Below, one piece after another: positions 52,648 to 62,134 of a stretch of 64,000 nt of DNA. The number at the start of each line of letters is the position of its first letter. Position 1 is the first letter of the stretch. The position numbers and the translations under genes are program-made. The stretch comes from Propionibacteriaceae bacterium (GTDB lineage Bacteria; Actinomycetota; Actinomycetes; Propionibacteriales; Propionibacteriaceae): assembly GCA_025965155.1 (NCBI GenBank), contig JAOPXN010000098.1:1-64000 (forward strand), written 5' to 3'. The notes beneath the pieces are model-generated. The model was not told the origin of the DNA and made no database searches. It saw only the letters and a list, made by a program, of their open reading frames with translations.

Positions 52648-53982
52648 TTACGCCCCGTCGTGCCGGTTCTGCGTCTCGTACACGTCGGGCGTGCCGTTCA
52701 AGCCAGTGTCGCGTTCCTCTTCCTCGCACAGTCGCCGGTAGATACGGTTCCGCGCTCGCAGGATGACTGCGGCGATGACGGCCGCCAGCAGCGATCCGCA
52801 CAGTACGCCCACCTTCACATGGTCGTCCCGCACGCTGCCGGTGCCGTACGCCAGCTCGCCGATCAGCAGCGAGACGGTGAAGCCGATGCCAGCCAGGACC
52901 GAGACGCCGCCGACGTCGACCCAGCGCAGCTCGTCATCCAGGGTGGCTCGGGTGAACCGCGCCACCAGGTACGTCGATGAGAAGATGCCGACTGTCTTGC
53001 CCACCACAAGCCCCGCCACGATTCCCAGCGCCACCGGGTCGCTGAGCGATCGGGTCAGACCGGTGAGCCCACCCACGGTGACGCCTGCAGCGAAGAAGGC
53101 GAAGACGGGAACCGCGAAACCAGCTGACACCGGGCGGAGCCGGTGTTCGAAGTGCTCAGCCAGTCCCGGTCCGGCATCGGGGCCTCCTGCGGCTGTGCTG
53201 CGGATGACGGGAACGGTGAAAGCCAACAGCACCCCAGCGACCGTGGCATGGACCCCCGAGGCGTGGAACAGCGTCCAGGTGGCACCGGCCAGCGGTAACA
53301 GCAGCCACCAGGACCGAACCCGACGCTGGACCAGGAATGCGAAGACGGCCAGTGGCACGAGCGCCAGCCCGAGATACTGCAGATGCAGGTCGCGGGTGTA
53401 GAAGAGGGCGATGACGGTAATCGCCAGTAGGTCGTCGACAACGGCGAGGGTCAGCAAGAAGGTCCGGAGCGCAACGGGCAGATGGGTGCTGACCACAGCC
53501 AGCACCGCCAATGCGAACGCGATATCGGTGGCCGTCGGGATGGCCCAGCCCCGAGCAGCGTTGTCGCCAGCGCGCGCCGCGATCGCTAGGAAGACCAGGG
53601 CGGGTACCGCCATCCCGCAGACCGCCGCAATCACCGGCAAGGCGGCCCGACGTGGGTCGCGCAGGTCTCCGGCGACGAACTCCCGCTTGAGCTCAAGTCC
53701 GGCAACAAAGAAGAAGATGGCCAACAGCCCGTCGCCCGCCCACTGGCCGAGAGTGAGATCCAGATGGAGTGCTGCGGGCCCAAACCGGAAGTCGCGGAGC
53801 GCGCTGTACCCGGCCGACCAGGGCGAGTTCGCCCAAGCCAGCGCCAGCACGGTGGCCACCAGCAACAGTGCACCACCGACCGTCTCCCGACGGAGCAGCT
53901 CCGAGACGCGGGACACCTCCGGCCAAGACCCGCGCGGAAACAGGGACCCGCGGGGAAACCGCGGAGGAAGGGTCGGCGTCAT
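52648..53982 (-). CDS. nhaA: Na+/H+ antiporter NhaA
   Basis: Electrogenic antiporter, sodium out for protons in. About 444 residues from ATG 53982, which follows AGGAGG by 6 nt (the frame extends to 54057). NhaA signatures: [54 protein letters not shown], the twin aspartates in [11 protein letters not shown], and [15 protein letters not shown]. Complete fold with a charged C-terminal tail. It is followed by the competing hairpins. Confidence 0.96.
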   Translation of the reverse strand: MTPTLPPRFPRGSLFPRGSWPEVSRVSELLRRETVGGALLLVATVLALAWANSPWSAGYSALRDFRFGPAALHLDLTLGQWAGDGLLAIFFFVAGLELKREFVAGDLRDPRRAALPVIAAVCGMAVPALVFLAIAARAGDNAARGWAIPTATDIAFALAVLAVVSTHLPVALRTFLLTLAVVDDLLAITVIALFYTRDLHLQYLGLALVPLAVFAFLVQRRVRSWWLLLPLAGATWTLFHASGVHATVAGVLLAFTVPVIRSTAAGGPDAGPGLAEHFEHRLRPVSAGFAVPVFAFFAAGVTVGGLTGLTRSLSDPVALGIVAGLVVGKTVGIFSSTYLVARFTRATLDDELRWVDVGGVSVLAGIGFTVSLLIGELAYGTGSVRDDHVKVGVLCGSLLAAVIAAVILRARNRIYRRLCEEEERDTGLNGTPDVYETQNRHDGA

Positions 53983-54097
53983 TGTGGGCCTCCTCATGGT
54001 CGACGAAACGATCGCCGACCAGACTTCCCGGCACACCGGGAACAATCCTAGGTGCACGGGCCCGTGCGCCTAGCCAACGCAGGTCCCCCGAGGGGCC

Positions 54098-54103
54098 TAT
54101 CGT
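54098..54103 (+). promoter_or_regulatory. -10 box TATCGT, leaderless promoter
   Basis: TATCGT ends 6 nt before GTG 54110; no Shine-Dalgarno motif between. Confidence 0.4.
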
Positions 54104-54109
54104 TTCTTC

Positions 54110-54985
54110 GTGGCCGAGCAGACGGAGCATCGACTCGGGAGCCTGCTGCCAGAGCAACTCGACCCCGATGAACGACTGGGCGCCCGTTCCCGGATGGAGC
54201 TCTGCGGGGTGCTCGACCGGCTGAGCCGCGAGGCGCAGTGGGCGCTGGGTGAAAACTTTGTCGGAGCGTACCTGCTGGGCTCGTTCGCGCTCGGCCACGG
54301 AGACGAATCCAGCGACGTGGACTTCCTGGTCGTCACCGACGACGAACCGAGCACACGGCAAGAGCGTGCGCTGCGGGAGCTGCACGCACGGTTTCCCGAC
54401 TCAGGCGTGGCCTGGGCTCAACACTTGGAAGGCAGCTATGTCACTCGCGCCGAGCTGCGGCAGCTGAACAGCCGCCGGCGTGCCTGGCTGTACGTGGACA
54501 ACGGGCAGCGTCAGATGGAGCGCTCACGCCACGACAACACCGTTGTGACCCGGTGGGTGATGCGGGCCCATGGCATCGTCCTCAGCGGCCCCCATCCGGG
54601 CACCTTGATCGACCCCATCCGGCCGGAACGGATCCAACGGGAGGCACTCCACACGATCGAAGCCTGGTCTGCCTCTCTCAAGGACAACCCCGGCGACATC
54701 AGCACGGCCTGGGGCCAGCCGCATGAGGTTCTCGGAATGTGCCGCTTCCTGTTCTCGCTGGTCACTGGAGCGGTGACGTCGAAGATACCTGGGGGCAGGT
54801 GGGCGATGGCAGCGCTCGACCCGGCATGGCGACCACTGATCCAACGGGCGATCGACGACCGGCCCGACCCCTGGGGCCGAGTGCAGCGCCCGGCGGACCC
54901 GGAGCTTCTCGAGCCCACCAGACGCTTCGTTGCCTACGTGCTGCACTACGCCCAAGCAGCCGCCGCGCCGCGTGACCGCAGCTAG
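54110..54985 (+). CDS. ANT(3'')-like nucleotidyltransferase with DUF4111 domain
   Basis: 291 residues. The pol-beta-type motif GSFALGHGDESSDVDF (Gly57-Ser58 and Asp69/Asp71) is followed by the DUF4111 helical region (HEVLGMCRFLFSLVTGAV). This resembles aminoglycoside 3''/9-adenylyltransferases, but resistance cannot be inferred from sequence alone, since many chromosomal homologues are of unknown role. GTG start with leaderless-type box. Its stop overlaps that of the minus-strand acidic protein (CTAG). Confidence 0.78.
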   Translation: MAEQTEHRLGSLLPEQLDPDERLGARSRMELCGVLDRLSREAQWALGENFVGAYLLGSFALGHGDESSDVDFLVVTDDEPSTRQERALRELHARFPDSGVAWAQHLEGSYVTRAELRQLNSRRRAWLYVDNGQRQMERSRHDNTVVTRWVMRAHGIVLSGPHPGTLIDPIRPERIQREALHTIEAWSASLKDNPGDISTAWGQPHEVLGMCRFLFSLVTGAVTSKIPGGRWAMAALDPAWRPLIQRAIDDRPDPWGRVQRPADPELLEPTRRFVAYVLHYAQAAAAPRDRS

Positions 54986-55263
54986 GTCCGCGGTACGTCA
55001 GGCTTGGTGCCGGCCATGTCTGGCATCGGGTCAGAGGAGCTCGTCGGGGCGTCCCCGATGCCGCTCCCGCTGACACTTCCGGCCTCGGCGGCGCGGTCAG
55101 CATCTAGATCGTCCGACGGATCGCTGCCAGCTGGCTGCTCGGCCAGCCCTTCATCGAGCCCTTGCAGGTTGGGCAGTCCGGACTCGTTAGGCGTACCACC
55201 GGAGGCAGCATCCGGAACGCCTTCTGCTCCGTCGCCGCCCGCGCCTCGAGCGAACTCGCTCAT
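54982..55263 (-). CDS. Small acidic disordered protein, function unknown
   Basis: 93 residues, rich in Asp, Gly, Ser, Ala and Pro, no Cys, no hydrophobic segment, probably disordered. ATG 55263 is preceded by GAGGAGG at 4 nt, strong evidence for translation. Convergent with the DUF4111 gene with a 4-bp stop overlap. Confidence 0.6.
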   Translation of the reverse strand: MSEFARGAGGDGAEGVPDAASGGTPNESGLPNLQGLDEGLAEQPAGSDPSDDLDADRAAEAGSVSGSGIGDAPTSSSDPMPDMAGTKPDVPRT

Positions 55264-55368
55264 GTCGCCTCCTCACTCCGCAGTTGTGATCTCATGAATG
55301 ACCTACCCCGCGGGACCGCCGCAAAACGGCTGACCGCGCTTGCCGCCCGACAGCTCGAGGAGGAAAAC

Positions 55369-55776
55369 GTGACCACAGCTGAGCCCAGGTTCGTCTACGA
55401 GACGACGATCGCCACCACCCCGGACCGGCTCTGGGAGGCGCTGACGGACGGCTCGCTGACCCGGTCGTACTGGTTCGACCGGAGGATCGAGTCCGACTGG
55501 GCCGTCGGTTCACCGGTGCGGTTCTTCGACGGCGCCGGCGACACCGTGACCGACAGCGGCGAGGTGCTGGAGTACGACCCACCACGGAGGCTGGCATACA
55601 CGTTTGCGCCGGTCGGCTACCCGGCCACCCGGGTGAGGTTTGATCTGGAGCCTCAGCCGGGCGGCGTCCGGCTCCGGCTGGTACAGGACCGGCTCGCCGA
55701 CCCGGCCGATGTCGAGGCCTGGCGAAAGGGCTGGACCCCGATCCTCACCAATCTGCAGCGGTTCCTTGAGGGCTGA
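55369..55776 (+). CDS. SRPBCC/AHSA1-like domain protein
   Basis: About 135 residues. GTG 55369 has AGGAGG 5 nt upstream; a longer ATG 55294 would add a helix of LTALAARQLEE type. FVYETTIATTPDRLWEALTDG, YWFDRRIESDWAVGSPVRF and the C-terminal GWTPILTNLQRFLEG match the activator-of-Hsp90-like/START superfamily with a hydrophobic pocket. Ligand unknown. Confidence 0.85.
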   Translation: MTTAEPRFVYETTIATTPDRLWEALTDGSLTRSYWFDRRIESDWAVGSPVRFFDGAGDTVTDSGEVLEYDPPRRLAYTFAPVGYPATRVRFDLEPQPGGVRLRLVQDRLADPADVEAWRKGWTPILTNLQRFLEG

Positions 55777-55819
55777 GCGAGCGGCCTGTGCGAGCCGGCG
55801 AGTAGGAGGAGATACCGGG

Positions 55820-56737
55820 TCAGCCGACCGCTGCCCGGCCCATCTTCCAGTAGCCCATGAAGGACATCCTTATCTTGTCGAGGGCGACATCGCTGGCCAG
55901 GTGCCTCCGCAGGCCGTTGATAGCGCCTGCCTCACCAGCGAGCCAGACGTACGGTCCGTCGGAGCTTCCGGCGTCGGCTTCCTCCCACAGCAGGCTGCCT
56001 TCGGGGAGCTGCGTCGAGGGATGAAGCGTGTCGACACTCTGGGAGGCGCGGCTTCCAGACCAGTCGTACACCGCTTCGGCTAGCCGGGAGCCGATCGGCT
56101 GCCGGTGGCGCGGCAACCACCGCACGACCACCCCGCTGGCGGTGGTGATCGGCTGGATGTCGGCCCGATCCACGACCTCAAGGAACGCGTGTCCGGCGAC
56201 GCCGGCCGGAAGCGACTCGAGAATGCTGCAGATGGCCGGCACAGCGGTCTCGTCTCCGGCAAGCATCACCTCGGTGGCTGCACCGGGCCGCCAGGTGATG
56301 CCCTGCTCCACCGACTGCGGCACGTCGCGGTCAGGTCCTACCATGATCAACCGATCCCCCGCCACGGCTGTCAGCGCGAACCGTGACGCTGGCCCGTTCG
56401 CCCCGTGACAGGCGAAGTCGATGTCCACCTGACGCAGGTCCTGCCGCACCGACCGGGCCGTGTAGGTCCGCATCGGTGGCCGTTGTTCGGCGTCCAGCTG
56501 GAGCCACCAGGCGTACCAGTCGAAATCGGGATCCGCCGAACCGCGGTCGAACTGCGCCACCAGCTCGGGGCCGGCGAAGATCAACTTCAGCCGTTGGTCC
56601 AGGCAGGTGTCGCCGCACCGGTCCAGGTCATCGCCGGTCAGGGTGATCCGGATGAAGTGCGGCCCGAGGACCGTACGCTTCGTCACCGTGACGGCGAAGG
56701 GCCGATATGAGCTCCGGCTGCGAGTCGTTGATGTCAT
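55820..56737 (-). CDS. Siderophore-interacting FAD-dependent reductase (SIP family)
   Basis: 305 residues. FAD-binding N-terminus (RITLTGDDLDRCGDTC, RTYTARSVRQD, FACHGANGPASRFA, GDRLIMVGPDRD) and the C-terminal NAD(P)H-binding domain (VMLAGDETAVPAICSIL, WLAGEAGAINGLRRHL, GYWKMGRA). It reduces the ferric siderophore in the cytosol after import, releasing iron. ATG 56737 overlaps the permease stop (ATGA), so it is the last gene of the iron-box operon. Confidence 0.93.
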   Translation of the reverse strand: MTSTTRSRSSYRPFAVTVTKRTVLGPHFIRITLTGDDLDRCGDTCLDQRLKLIFAGPELVAQFDRGSADPDFDWYAWWLQLDAEQRPPMRTYTARSVRQDLRQVDIDFACHGANGPASRFALTAVAGDRLIMVGPDRDVPQSVEQGITWRPGAATEVMLAGDETAVPAICSILESLPAGVAGHAFLEVVDRADIQPITTASGVVVRWLPRHRQPIGSRLAEAVYDWSGSRASQSVDTLHPSTQLPEGSLLWEEADAGSSDGPYVWLAGEAGAINGLRRHLASDVALDKIRMSFMGYWKMGRAAVG

Positions 56738-58845
56738 GCCTTGACCCTCCCGAGGAGCCAGACGAAGTAGGGAGCGCCGACGAGTGCCGTCACCAGGCCG
56801 GCGGGAAGCTGCATGGGCGCCAGTGCGGTCCGGCCAAGAGTGTCAGCCAAGAGCACCAGGAGTGCACCCAGCAGGGCGGCCATCGGCAGCATCCAGTGGT
56901 GCTGTCGGCCGATCAGAAGCCTGGCGGCATGCGGGGCCACCAGGCCGACGAATGCGATCACCCCCACCGAGGCAGTGGCGGCGGCGGTCAGCAGGACCGC
57001 AACGCTGAGGACGACCAGGCGCGTCGGGCCAACGGCCACTCCCAAGATGTGCGGCGTCTCCTCGTCGAGCTGCAGCAGGTCCAGGTCTTGACGGGCGCCG
57101 GCGAGTATCGCCAGTGAGACCACCAGGGCCACGATCATCGGCAGCTGCTGGACCCAGGTCGCGCCGAACGTGGAGCCGCCCAGCCAGGTGATGGCCCTCG
57201 TCTGGTTCCACGGCTCGGTGCCGACAATCATCAAGGTGGTAAGGGCGGCGCCTCCTGCGCTCACCCCAATACCGACCAGCACCATCCGGGTCTGGTCCAA
57301 GGAGCCGCCGGCAGACAGGCCGAAGACGACGAGCGCGGCGACCAGGGCGCCGAGGATCGCGCCCCCGAGGATGGCAGCGAACGACGCGCCCGACACGAAC
57401 AGCAAGACGGTGATCCCACCGGCCCCGGCGCCCGCACTGACACCCAGAAGGCCGGGGTCGGACAGCGGGTTACGGGTGACCGCCTGGACAACGGCTCCGG
57501 CAATCGCCAGGCTGGCGCCGGCCAGCAGCGCGGCAGCGATCCTCGGCATCCGCGCGTCGAGGATCAGCGTGATCCTGGGCGAGGCGACGTGGTTGAGCCA
57601 GTTGGAGACGTCGCCGAGCAGCAGCCAGCTGTCGCCCACCAGTACGGCAGAAATGATCAAGCCGGCCAGCACCACCGCGGTGATCGCAACCAGGGGTCCG
57701 GGATGCCGGAGGCCGAACCGGCTGCCGGCCCTCATTGTCGCGAGCGAGCCCGGGCCGCCGCCGGGACGCATCCGCTGCGCAAGCAGGACCAGAACGATGG
57801 CGCCCACGAAGGTGGTAACCACGCCGGTGGGGATCTCAATGCCGCTGATGGGTCCCGCGACGGCGCGAAGCAGAACGTCGGCGGACAGCACCATGGCGAC
57901 GCCGGCTAGCCCGGATATCAACACCATCAGGCGGTGCCGGCGCAGTGCGGGCACCCAGCGGACGCTGATCCGGACCAAGGCAGGCGCACACAGCCCTACA
58001 AAACCGATCGGTCCGGACACGGTCACTGCCGCGGCCGACAGCAGGACGGCGACCACTACGAGCACAGCCCTGGTGCCGCTGACGTTGAGCCCAAGCGCCT
58101 GCGCTGCCTCGTCGCCCAGCTGGAGCAGGTCCAGTCGCCGGCCCATGGCGATCACCGCGGCAACGGCCAGAGCCACCACGACCGACATCCACGCCACAGA
58201 GGACAACCCGCTCTGGCCGAGTGAGCCGGCCCCCCAGGCGAACAGGCCGCGGGACTCCTGGCTGAAGATCAGCAACAGTACCGAGCTGATGCTGGCCAGG
58301 CCGAGGGCGATCACCGAGCCGGCCAGAACCAGCCGGATGGTTGCGGCGGCCCCACCGGCGGAAAGTCCGAGAACGACGGCGGCAGCCGCCAGGCCGCCCA
58401 GGAAAGCGATGCTTGCGCTTCCAAACAAGGGAAGGCTGATACCGAAGGCCGCGCACGCGGTCAGCGCCAGGTACGCGCCAGCGTTGACAGCTAGCGTGTC
58501 CGGCGCTGCGAGCGGGTTGCGTACGACAGCTTGGAGGACCGCTCCAGCGACGCCGAGCGCCATTCCGACCACCAGCCCGGCTAGCAACCGGGGCACCCGA
58601 GATGCGAGCACCACGGCAAGTGCCTGGTCGCTGCCCTGGCCGGTTGCAACCCGCCAGACGTCAACGGGTCCAACCTCGGAGGTTCCCTGTGTCAGATGAA
58701 CGGTGCCGATGACCGCGAGCCAGCCAACCATGATCACCACGAAGGCGCAGGCGGTCACCGGCGTGGGCCGGCGGACCGACCGGAGGTCGGGTCGGGCAGC
58801 CTCGGACCGGGTGGTGATCTTGGAGGGCTTGACTGTCACCGCCAT
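56734..58845 (-). CDS. Fused double FecCD/BtuC-type siderophore ABC permease (FhuB-like)
   Basis: 703 residues made of two homologous permease halves (about 30-360 and 385-700), each with about ten helices. Each half has the typical segments: RVPRLLAGLVVGMALGVAGA and RMPRIAAALLAGASLAIAGA, RNPLAAPDTLAVNAGA and RNPLSDPGLLGVSAGA, DLLQLGDEAAQALGL and DLLQLDEETPHILGV. Usually two separate proteins form this channel; here one chain may do it. Starts 3 bp after the binding-protein stop. Confidence 0.95.
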   Translation of the reverse strand: MAVTVKPSKITTRSEAARPDLRSVRRPTPVTACAFVVIMVGWLAVIGTVHLTQGTSEVGPVDVWRVATGQGSDQALAVVLASRVPRLLAGLVVGMALGVAGAVLQAVVRNPLAAPDTLAVNAGAYLALTACAAFGISLPLFGSASIAFLGGLAAAAVVLGLSAGGAAATIRLVLAGSVIALGLASISSVLLLIFSQESRGLFAWGAGSLGQSGLSSVAWMSVVVALAVAAVIAMGRRLDLLQLGDEAAQALGLNVSGTRAVLVVVAVLLSAAAVTVSGPIGFVGLCAPALVRISVRWVPALRRHRLMVLISGLAGVAMVLSADVLLRAVAGPISGIEIPTGVVTTFVGAIVLVLLAQRMRPGGGPGSLATMRAGSRFGLRHPGPLVAITAVVLAGLIISAVLVGDSWLLLGDVSNWLNHVASPRITLILDARMPRIAAALLAGASLAIAGAVVQAVTRNPLSDPGLLGVSAGAGAGGITVLLFVSGASFAAILGGAILGALVAALVVFGLSAGGSLDQTRMVLVGIGVSAGGAALTTLMIVGTEPWNQTRAITWLGGSTFGATWVQQLPMIVALVVSLAILAGARQDLDLLQLDEETPHILGVAVGPTRLVVLSVAVLLTAAATASVGVIAFVGLVAPHAARLLIGRQHHWMLPMAALLGALLVLLADTLGRTALAPMQLPAGLVTALVGAPYFVWLLGRVKA

Positions 58846-58848
58846 CGG

Positions 58849-59832
58849 TCAGCCGGTGATCGCTGTAGCGACATCGTCAACCCACTGCCCCATCGATGCA
58901 GGGCCCCCGTACACCCAAATCTTGTCCGCAGCCTTTGTGACATTGCCGTTCCGAACGAAGCCCAGTCCCTTCCACACTCCGTTCTTCGCAAGCGTGCCGT
59001 TGACCGGATCGCTGTCGGCATTGCCCCAGTACAAGAACTCCGTGTTGGCGGGCAGCTTGGTCAGGGCCTCGATATCGGCGTCCGACAAGCCCCACTGGTC
59101 ATCGCCCGGGTCGGACCAGGCGTTCTTCAGACCGAGCTGGTCGACGAAGTACCCCGGCTGGGAACGCACGCCGTGCATCCGCAGCCCGATCTGGTTACCC
59201 GTCTCATAGATGTAGGCGAAAACGTACGGCGCACCAGCCTTGCCCGCCGCCTCGACCTTCGCCCTGGCAGCGTTGATCCGAGCATCGAGCTCAGCCAAGA
59301 TCGTCCCAGCCTCGGCGTCCTTGCCCAGCAGCTTCGCTGTGGTGGTGAAGTTGTGCCGCATCAACTCGAACGGCGCTTTTGTATCGGCGCCCTTAAGCAC
59401 GACCACGGGGGCGATCTTCTCCAGCTGCGCCATGGCGCTTTCCGGAATGCTGTCCATGATGCCGAGGATCAGGTCCGGCTTCGCCTCGGCCACTGACTCT
59501 AGGCTCGGCTCCCCGCGCAGGCCGACGTCGACCGGCGGCGTGCCGGAGATAGCGGCGCTTGAAACCCAGCCGCGATAGCCCTTGATGTCGGCCACGCCGG
59601 CTGGCTGGACACCGAGCGTGATCAAGTCCTCGGTGTTGCCCCATTCGAGCGTTACCACCCTGCTGGCCGGTTTGGCGAGCCTCACCTGCTTGCCACGGCC
59701 ATCCGTGACGGTGATAGTGCCCGCTGCACTAGTCGAGGCCTGCGGTTGCATTGCTTCCTCGGTCGTGCCGCATCCGACGAGCGGGTACGCGAGCGTTGCG
59801 GCCCCCAGGGCAATGAAATAACGACGATCCAT
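58849..59832 (-). CDS. Iron-siderophore binding lipoprotein (FecB/FepB-like)
   Basis: 327 residues. N-terminal RRYF Tat-like motif and lipobox LVGC (Cys21). The binding-protein fold shows RVVTLEWGNTEDLITLGV, VGLRGEPSLESVAEAKPDLILG and FAYIYETG. It catches ferric siderophores outside and hands them to the permease. ATG 59832 with AAGGA 5 nt upstream; 21 bp after the ATPase stop. Confidence 0.93.
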   Translation of the reverse strand: MDRRYFIALGAATLAYPLVGCGTTEEAMQPQASTSAAGTITVTDGRGKQVRLAKPASRVVTLEWGNTEDLITLGVQPAGVADIKGYRGWVSSAAISGTPPVDVGLRGEPSLESVAEAKPDLILGIMDSIPESAMAQLEKIAPVVVLKGADTKAPFELMRHNFTTTAKLLGKDAEAGTILAELDARINAARAKVEAAGKAGAPYVFAYIYETGNQIGLRMHGVRSQPGYFVDQLGLKNAWSDPGDDQWGLSDADIEALTKLPANTEFLYWGNADSDPVNGTLAKNGVWKGLGFVRNGNVTKAADKIWVYGGPASMGQWVDDVATAITG

Positions 59833-59853
59833 GACAGTCCTTCGATAGTTGGT

Positions 59854-60687
59854 TCAGCGCGCCAGCAGGTTGCGCGCGTTGTGCCGGCCTCGGGGCCGGA
59901 CATGCAGCTCACCTGTGGCAGGTTCGATCTGCACTTCGATCGCGATCTCGTACACGGCGCTGAGCAGGTCGCTGGTCAGCACCTCAGCGGGAGTCCCGGC
60001 AGCCACGACCTCTCCGTCGTTCAGCAACACCACCTGGTCGGCAACCGCTGCGGCCTGACCAAGATCATGAAGAACCAGACCCACGGTCACTCCGTGCTGG
60101 TCGGCGAGATCCCTGACGACATCAAGCAGCTCGACCTGGTAGCGCAGGTCGAGATGGTTGGTCGGTTCGTCGAGCAGCAGCACCGCCGTGTCCTGGGCTA
60201 AGCAGCTCGCCAGCCAGACGCGCTGGATCTGTCCTCCGGATAGGGAATCCACGGTGTGTGTTGCCAGCGGCGTCAGGCCGGTGAGCGCCATGGCCCGCTT
60301 GACCGCCGCCGCACCACCCGCGTCGTTGTGCCGCCACCGTCCGCGGTGCGGATGACGTCCGAGCTCAACGGCATCCTGCACGGTGAGCCCCTGCGGAGTG
60401 GGCCTGGACTGGGCCAGCACGGTCAGCCGACGCGCAAGATCACGACGCGACAGGCGCAGCACGTCCAGGTCCTCGTCGAAGATCACCGCGCCGGCGCTGA
60501 TCTTGAGCAGCCGAGCCAACCCGCGCAGCAACGTCGATTTGCCGCTCCCGTTGGGACCGACCAGCACGGTGACCTTGGCCGGCGGCAGGACAACTGAGAC
60601 ATTCCTGACCACGTCGCCGTTGCCGTACCCCACAGACACCGAGGACGCCCGCAGACCAGAGGCGGCAGTAGAGTAGGTAAGGCTCAC
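59854..60687 (-). CDS. Iron-siderophore ABC transporter ATP-binding protein (FecE/FepC-like)
   Basis: 277 residues. Walker A VGPNGSGKST, Q-loop, signature LSGGQIQRVWLA, Walker B VLLLDEPTNHLD, H-loop VLHDLG. It powers import through the fused permease. GTG 60687 lies inside the iron box; a downstream GTG at 60639 is possible, but would remove part of the first beta strand (LRASSVSVGYG). First gene of the operon. Confidence 0.95.
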   Translation of the reverse strand: MSLTYSTAASGLRASSVSVGYGNGDVVRNVSVVLPPAKVTVLVGPNGSGKSTLLRGLARLLKISAGAVIFDEDLDVLRLSRRDLARRLTVLAQSRPTPQGLTVQDAVELGRHPHRGRWRHNDAGGAAAVKRAMALTGLTPLATHTVDSLSGGQIQRVWLASCLAQDTAVLLLDEPTNHLDLRYQVELLDVVRDLADQHGVTVGLVLHDLGQAAAVADQVVLLNDGEVVAAGTPAEVLTSDLLSAVYEIAIEVQIEPATGELHVRPRGRHNARNLLAR

Positions 60688-60691
60688 CTAA
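60673..60691. promoter_or_regulatory. Iron box, IdeR/DtxR-type operator
   Basis: GTAGGTAAGGCTCACCTAA matches 16 of 19 positions of the iron box TTAGGTTAGGCTAACCTAA. It overlaps the start of the ABC ATPase gene, consistent with repression of the uptake operon by iron-loaded regulator. The gap 60692-60916 also holds promoters for both divergent genes; I could not fix them. Confidence 0.8.
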
Positions 60692-60916
60692 GTGAGGATG
60701 CCATAGCTGAGTTTCAGTTGCCAACACCGCCGCGCCTGCCGGAGCGAGGTCGTTGACGGTTAATCCTCCGTTCATGTTCGGTTCCCTAACCTGACAGAGG
60801 TCGATCAAGGAGATCGGCCTGGTGTACCTGCCATCCAGGCGAGCCGGTTTACCGGTATCGACAGGATCGAGCTCAGCTCGGCCGGCTTCACCAGTAGCAC
60901 CGAAGGTGAGGCGTCT

Positions 60917-62134
60917 GTGCCTGACCATGCCGAACTGGGCCGCGATGCGGCAGCACAGCGGGAGCACCCGGCAACGAGCTCCAGCAAACCTGGGGTGCTG
61001 GTAGACCAGCAGCTTCCTGGCCTTGCCCTGTTGGTGGATGACGGGCCGTTGCGGGTCTGGTTGACGGCACACGGTGAGGTGTTGGAGCGGCGCTGCTACG
61101 TCAGGTACAAGCAAGGCATCAGCTGTGTCGCCGCCCTCCGGCTTCGATCCGGCCCCGCCTTTCTGCTGGCTGTCTCGGCAGCCGCACAGCCCAAGCTGGA
61201 CAAGGCGGTCCTGAAGGCGCCGCCCTCGGCGGTACTGATCCAGGATCCCGACCGCCGGCTGCTGCTGGCATCGCTCACCGCAGACCGGGACCTTCCCGCG
61301 GTCCGGGACTTAGACGACACGGTGACGAGGCTGCTGGAGCTGGATCCGAGCGGTCATCACATCGAGACGCTGGTCTACAACCCGCAGCGACGCTGGGTCG
61401 GCGTGACCGGGCGCGGCGAGCAGCAGGCCCAGATCTTGCTGCGTGCCTACCGCCGTCAGGAAGTAGATGATGCGGTGGAACGACTGGGGGTTGCCGGCCT
61501 CGCCGCCGGTGCGCTGCGGGTTCCTAGGCTGCTCGCAGCAAAGCGGCGGTCCGGTCTGTTGGCTCTTGACTACCTTCCTGGGGTGTCAGTGGACGTTGCA
61601 ATGGCAGCTGGTTCCGCGTCGACCGACGTCGCAGCCGCTGGCGAGGCCCTGGCCAAGGTGCACCAGGTGGAGGCGCCCGGAGCCCTCCCAGCCAAGGTGA
61701 GCCGAGCTAGCGACACAGCACGGCTGGTCGGCACACTCGCACCCGGACTGGCTGAGCGGCTCGAGCGCGTGGTGGACACCCTGGAGCGGCACCGGCCGAG
61801 TCCGGCTACGCCGACACTGTGCCACGGCGACTTCTCCCTCGATCAGGTCATCGTCAGCACGGACGAAGAGCTCGGCCTGGTGGACTGGGACCGAGCCGGC
61901 CGCGGCCAACCCGCCGCCGACCTAGCCTCTGCTGCCGCCGCGGGGCTTGACGATCCGGCGATGGAGCAACTCTTGGGTGGCTACGAACGGATCCGACCGG
62001 TCCCACCGGACCTCAGCTGGCATCTGGCTCACGCGCGGCTGCAGCGGCTGGCCGAGCCGTTCAGGATGGGCTCCCCCAGCTGGGCGGCGGAACTCCATCA
62101 ACGGGTCACGGCCCTGGAGTCCGCGCTGCCGTGA
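60917..62134 (+). CDS. APH-fold phosphotransferase with N-terminal extension
   Basis: 405 residues. The C-terminal half has the APH catalytic loop LCHGDFSLDQVIV (about 302-312) and LVDWDRAGRGQPAADLA as the metal-binding DxD-like loop; the usual Asn of HGDxxxxN is Gln here. The first half (WLTAHGEVLERRCYVRYK, LLASLTADRDLPAVRDLDD) looks like a pseudo-N-lobe or extra domain. Could be a maltokinase- or aminoglycoside-type kinase; substrate unknown. GTG start with GGTGAGG upstream. Tail overlaps the DUF2127 gene by 29 bp. Confidence 0.75.
   Translation: MPDHAELGRDAAAQREHPATSSSKPGVLVDQQLPGLALLVDDGPLRVWLTAHGEVLERRCYVRYKQGISCVAALRLRSGPAFLLAVSAAAQPKLDKAVLKAPPSAVLIQDPDRRLLLASLTADRDLPAVRDLDDTVTRLLELDPSGHHIETLVYNPQRRWVGVTGRGEQQAQILLRAYRRQEVDDAVERLGVAGLAAGALRVPRLLAAKRRSGLLALDYLPGVSVDVAMAAGSASTDVAAAGEALAKVHQVEAPGALPAKVSRASDTARLVGTLAPGLAERLERVVDTLERHRPSPATPTLCHGDFSLDQVIVSTDEELGLVDWDRAGRGQPAADLASAAAAGLDDPAMEQLLGGYERIRPVPPDLSWHLAHARLQRLAEPFRMGSPSWAAELHQRVTALESALP

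Noticed and set aside
60755-60800. PhoP-box-like repeats (GTTGACG, GTTCATG, GGTTCCC)
   Set aside because: The match to the PHO box is poor and spacing irregular.
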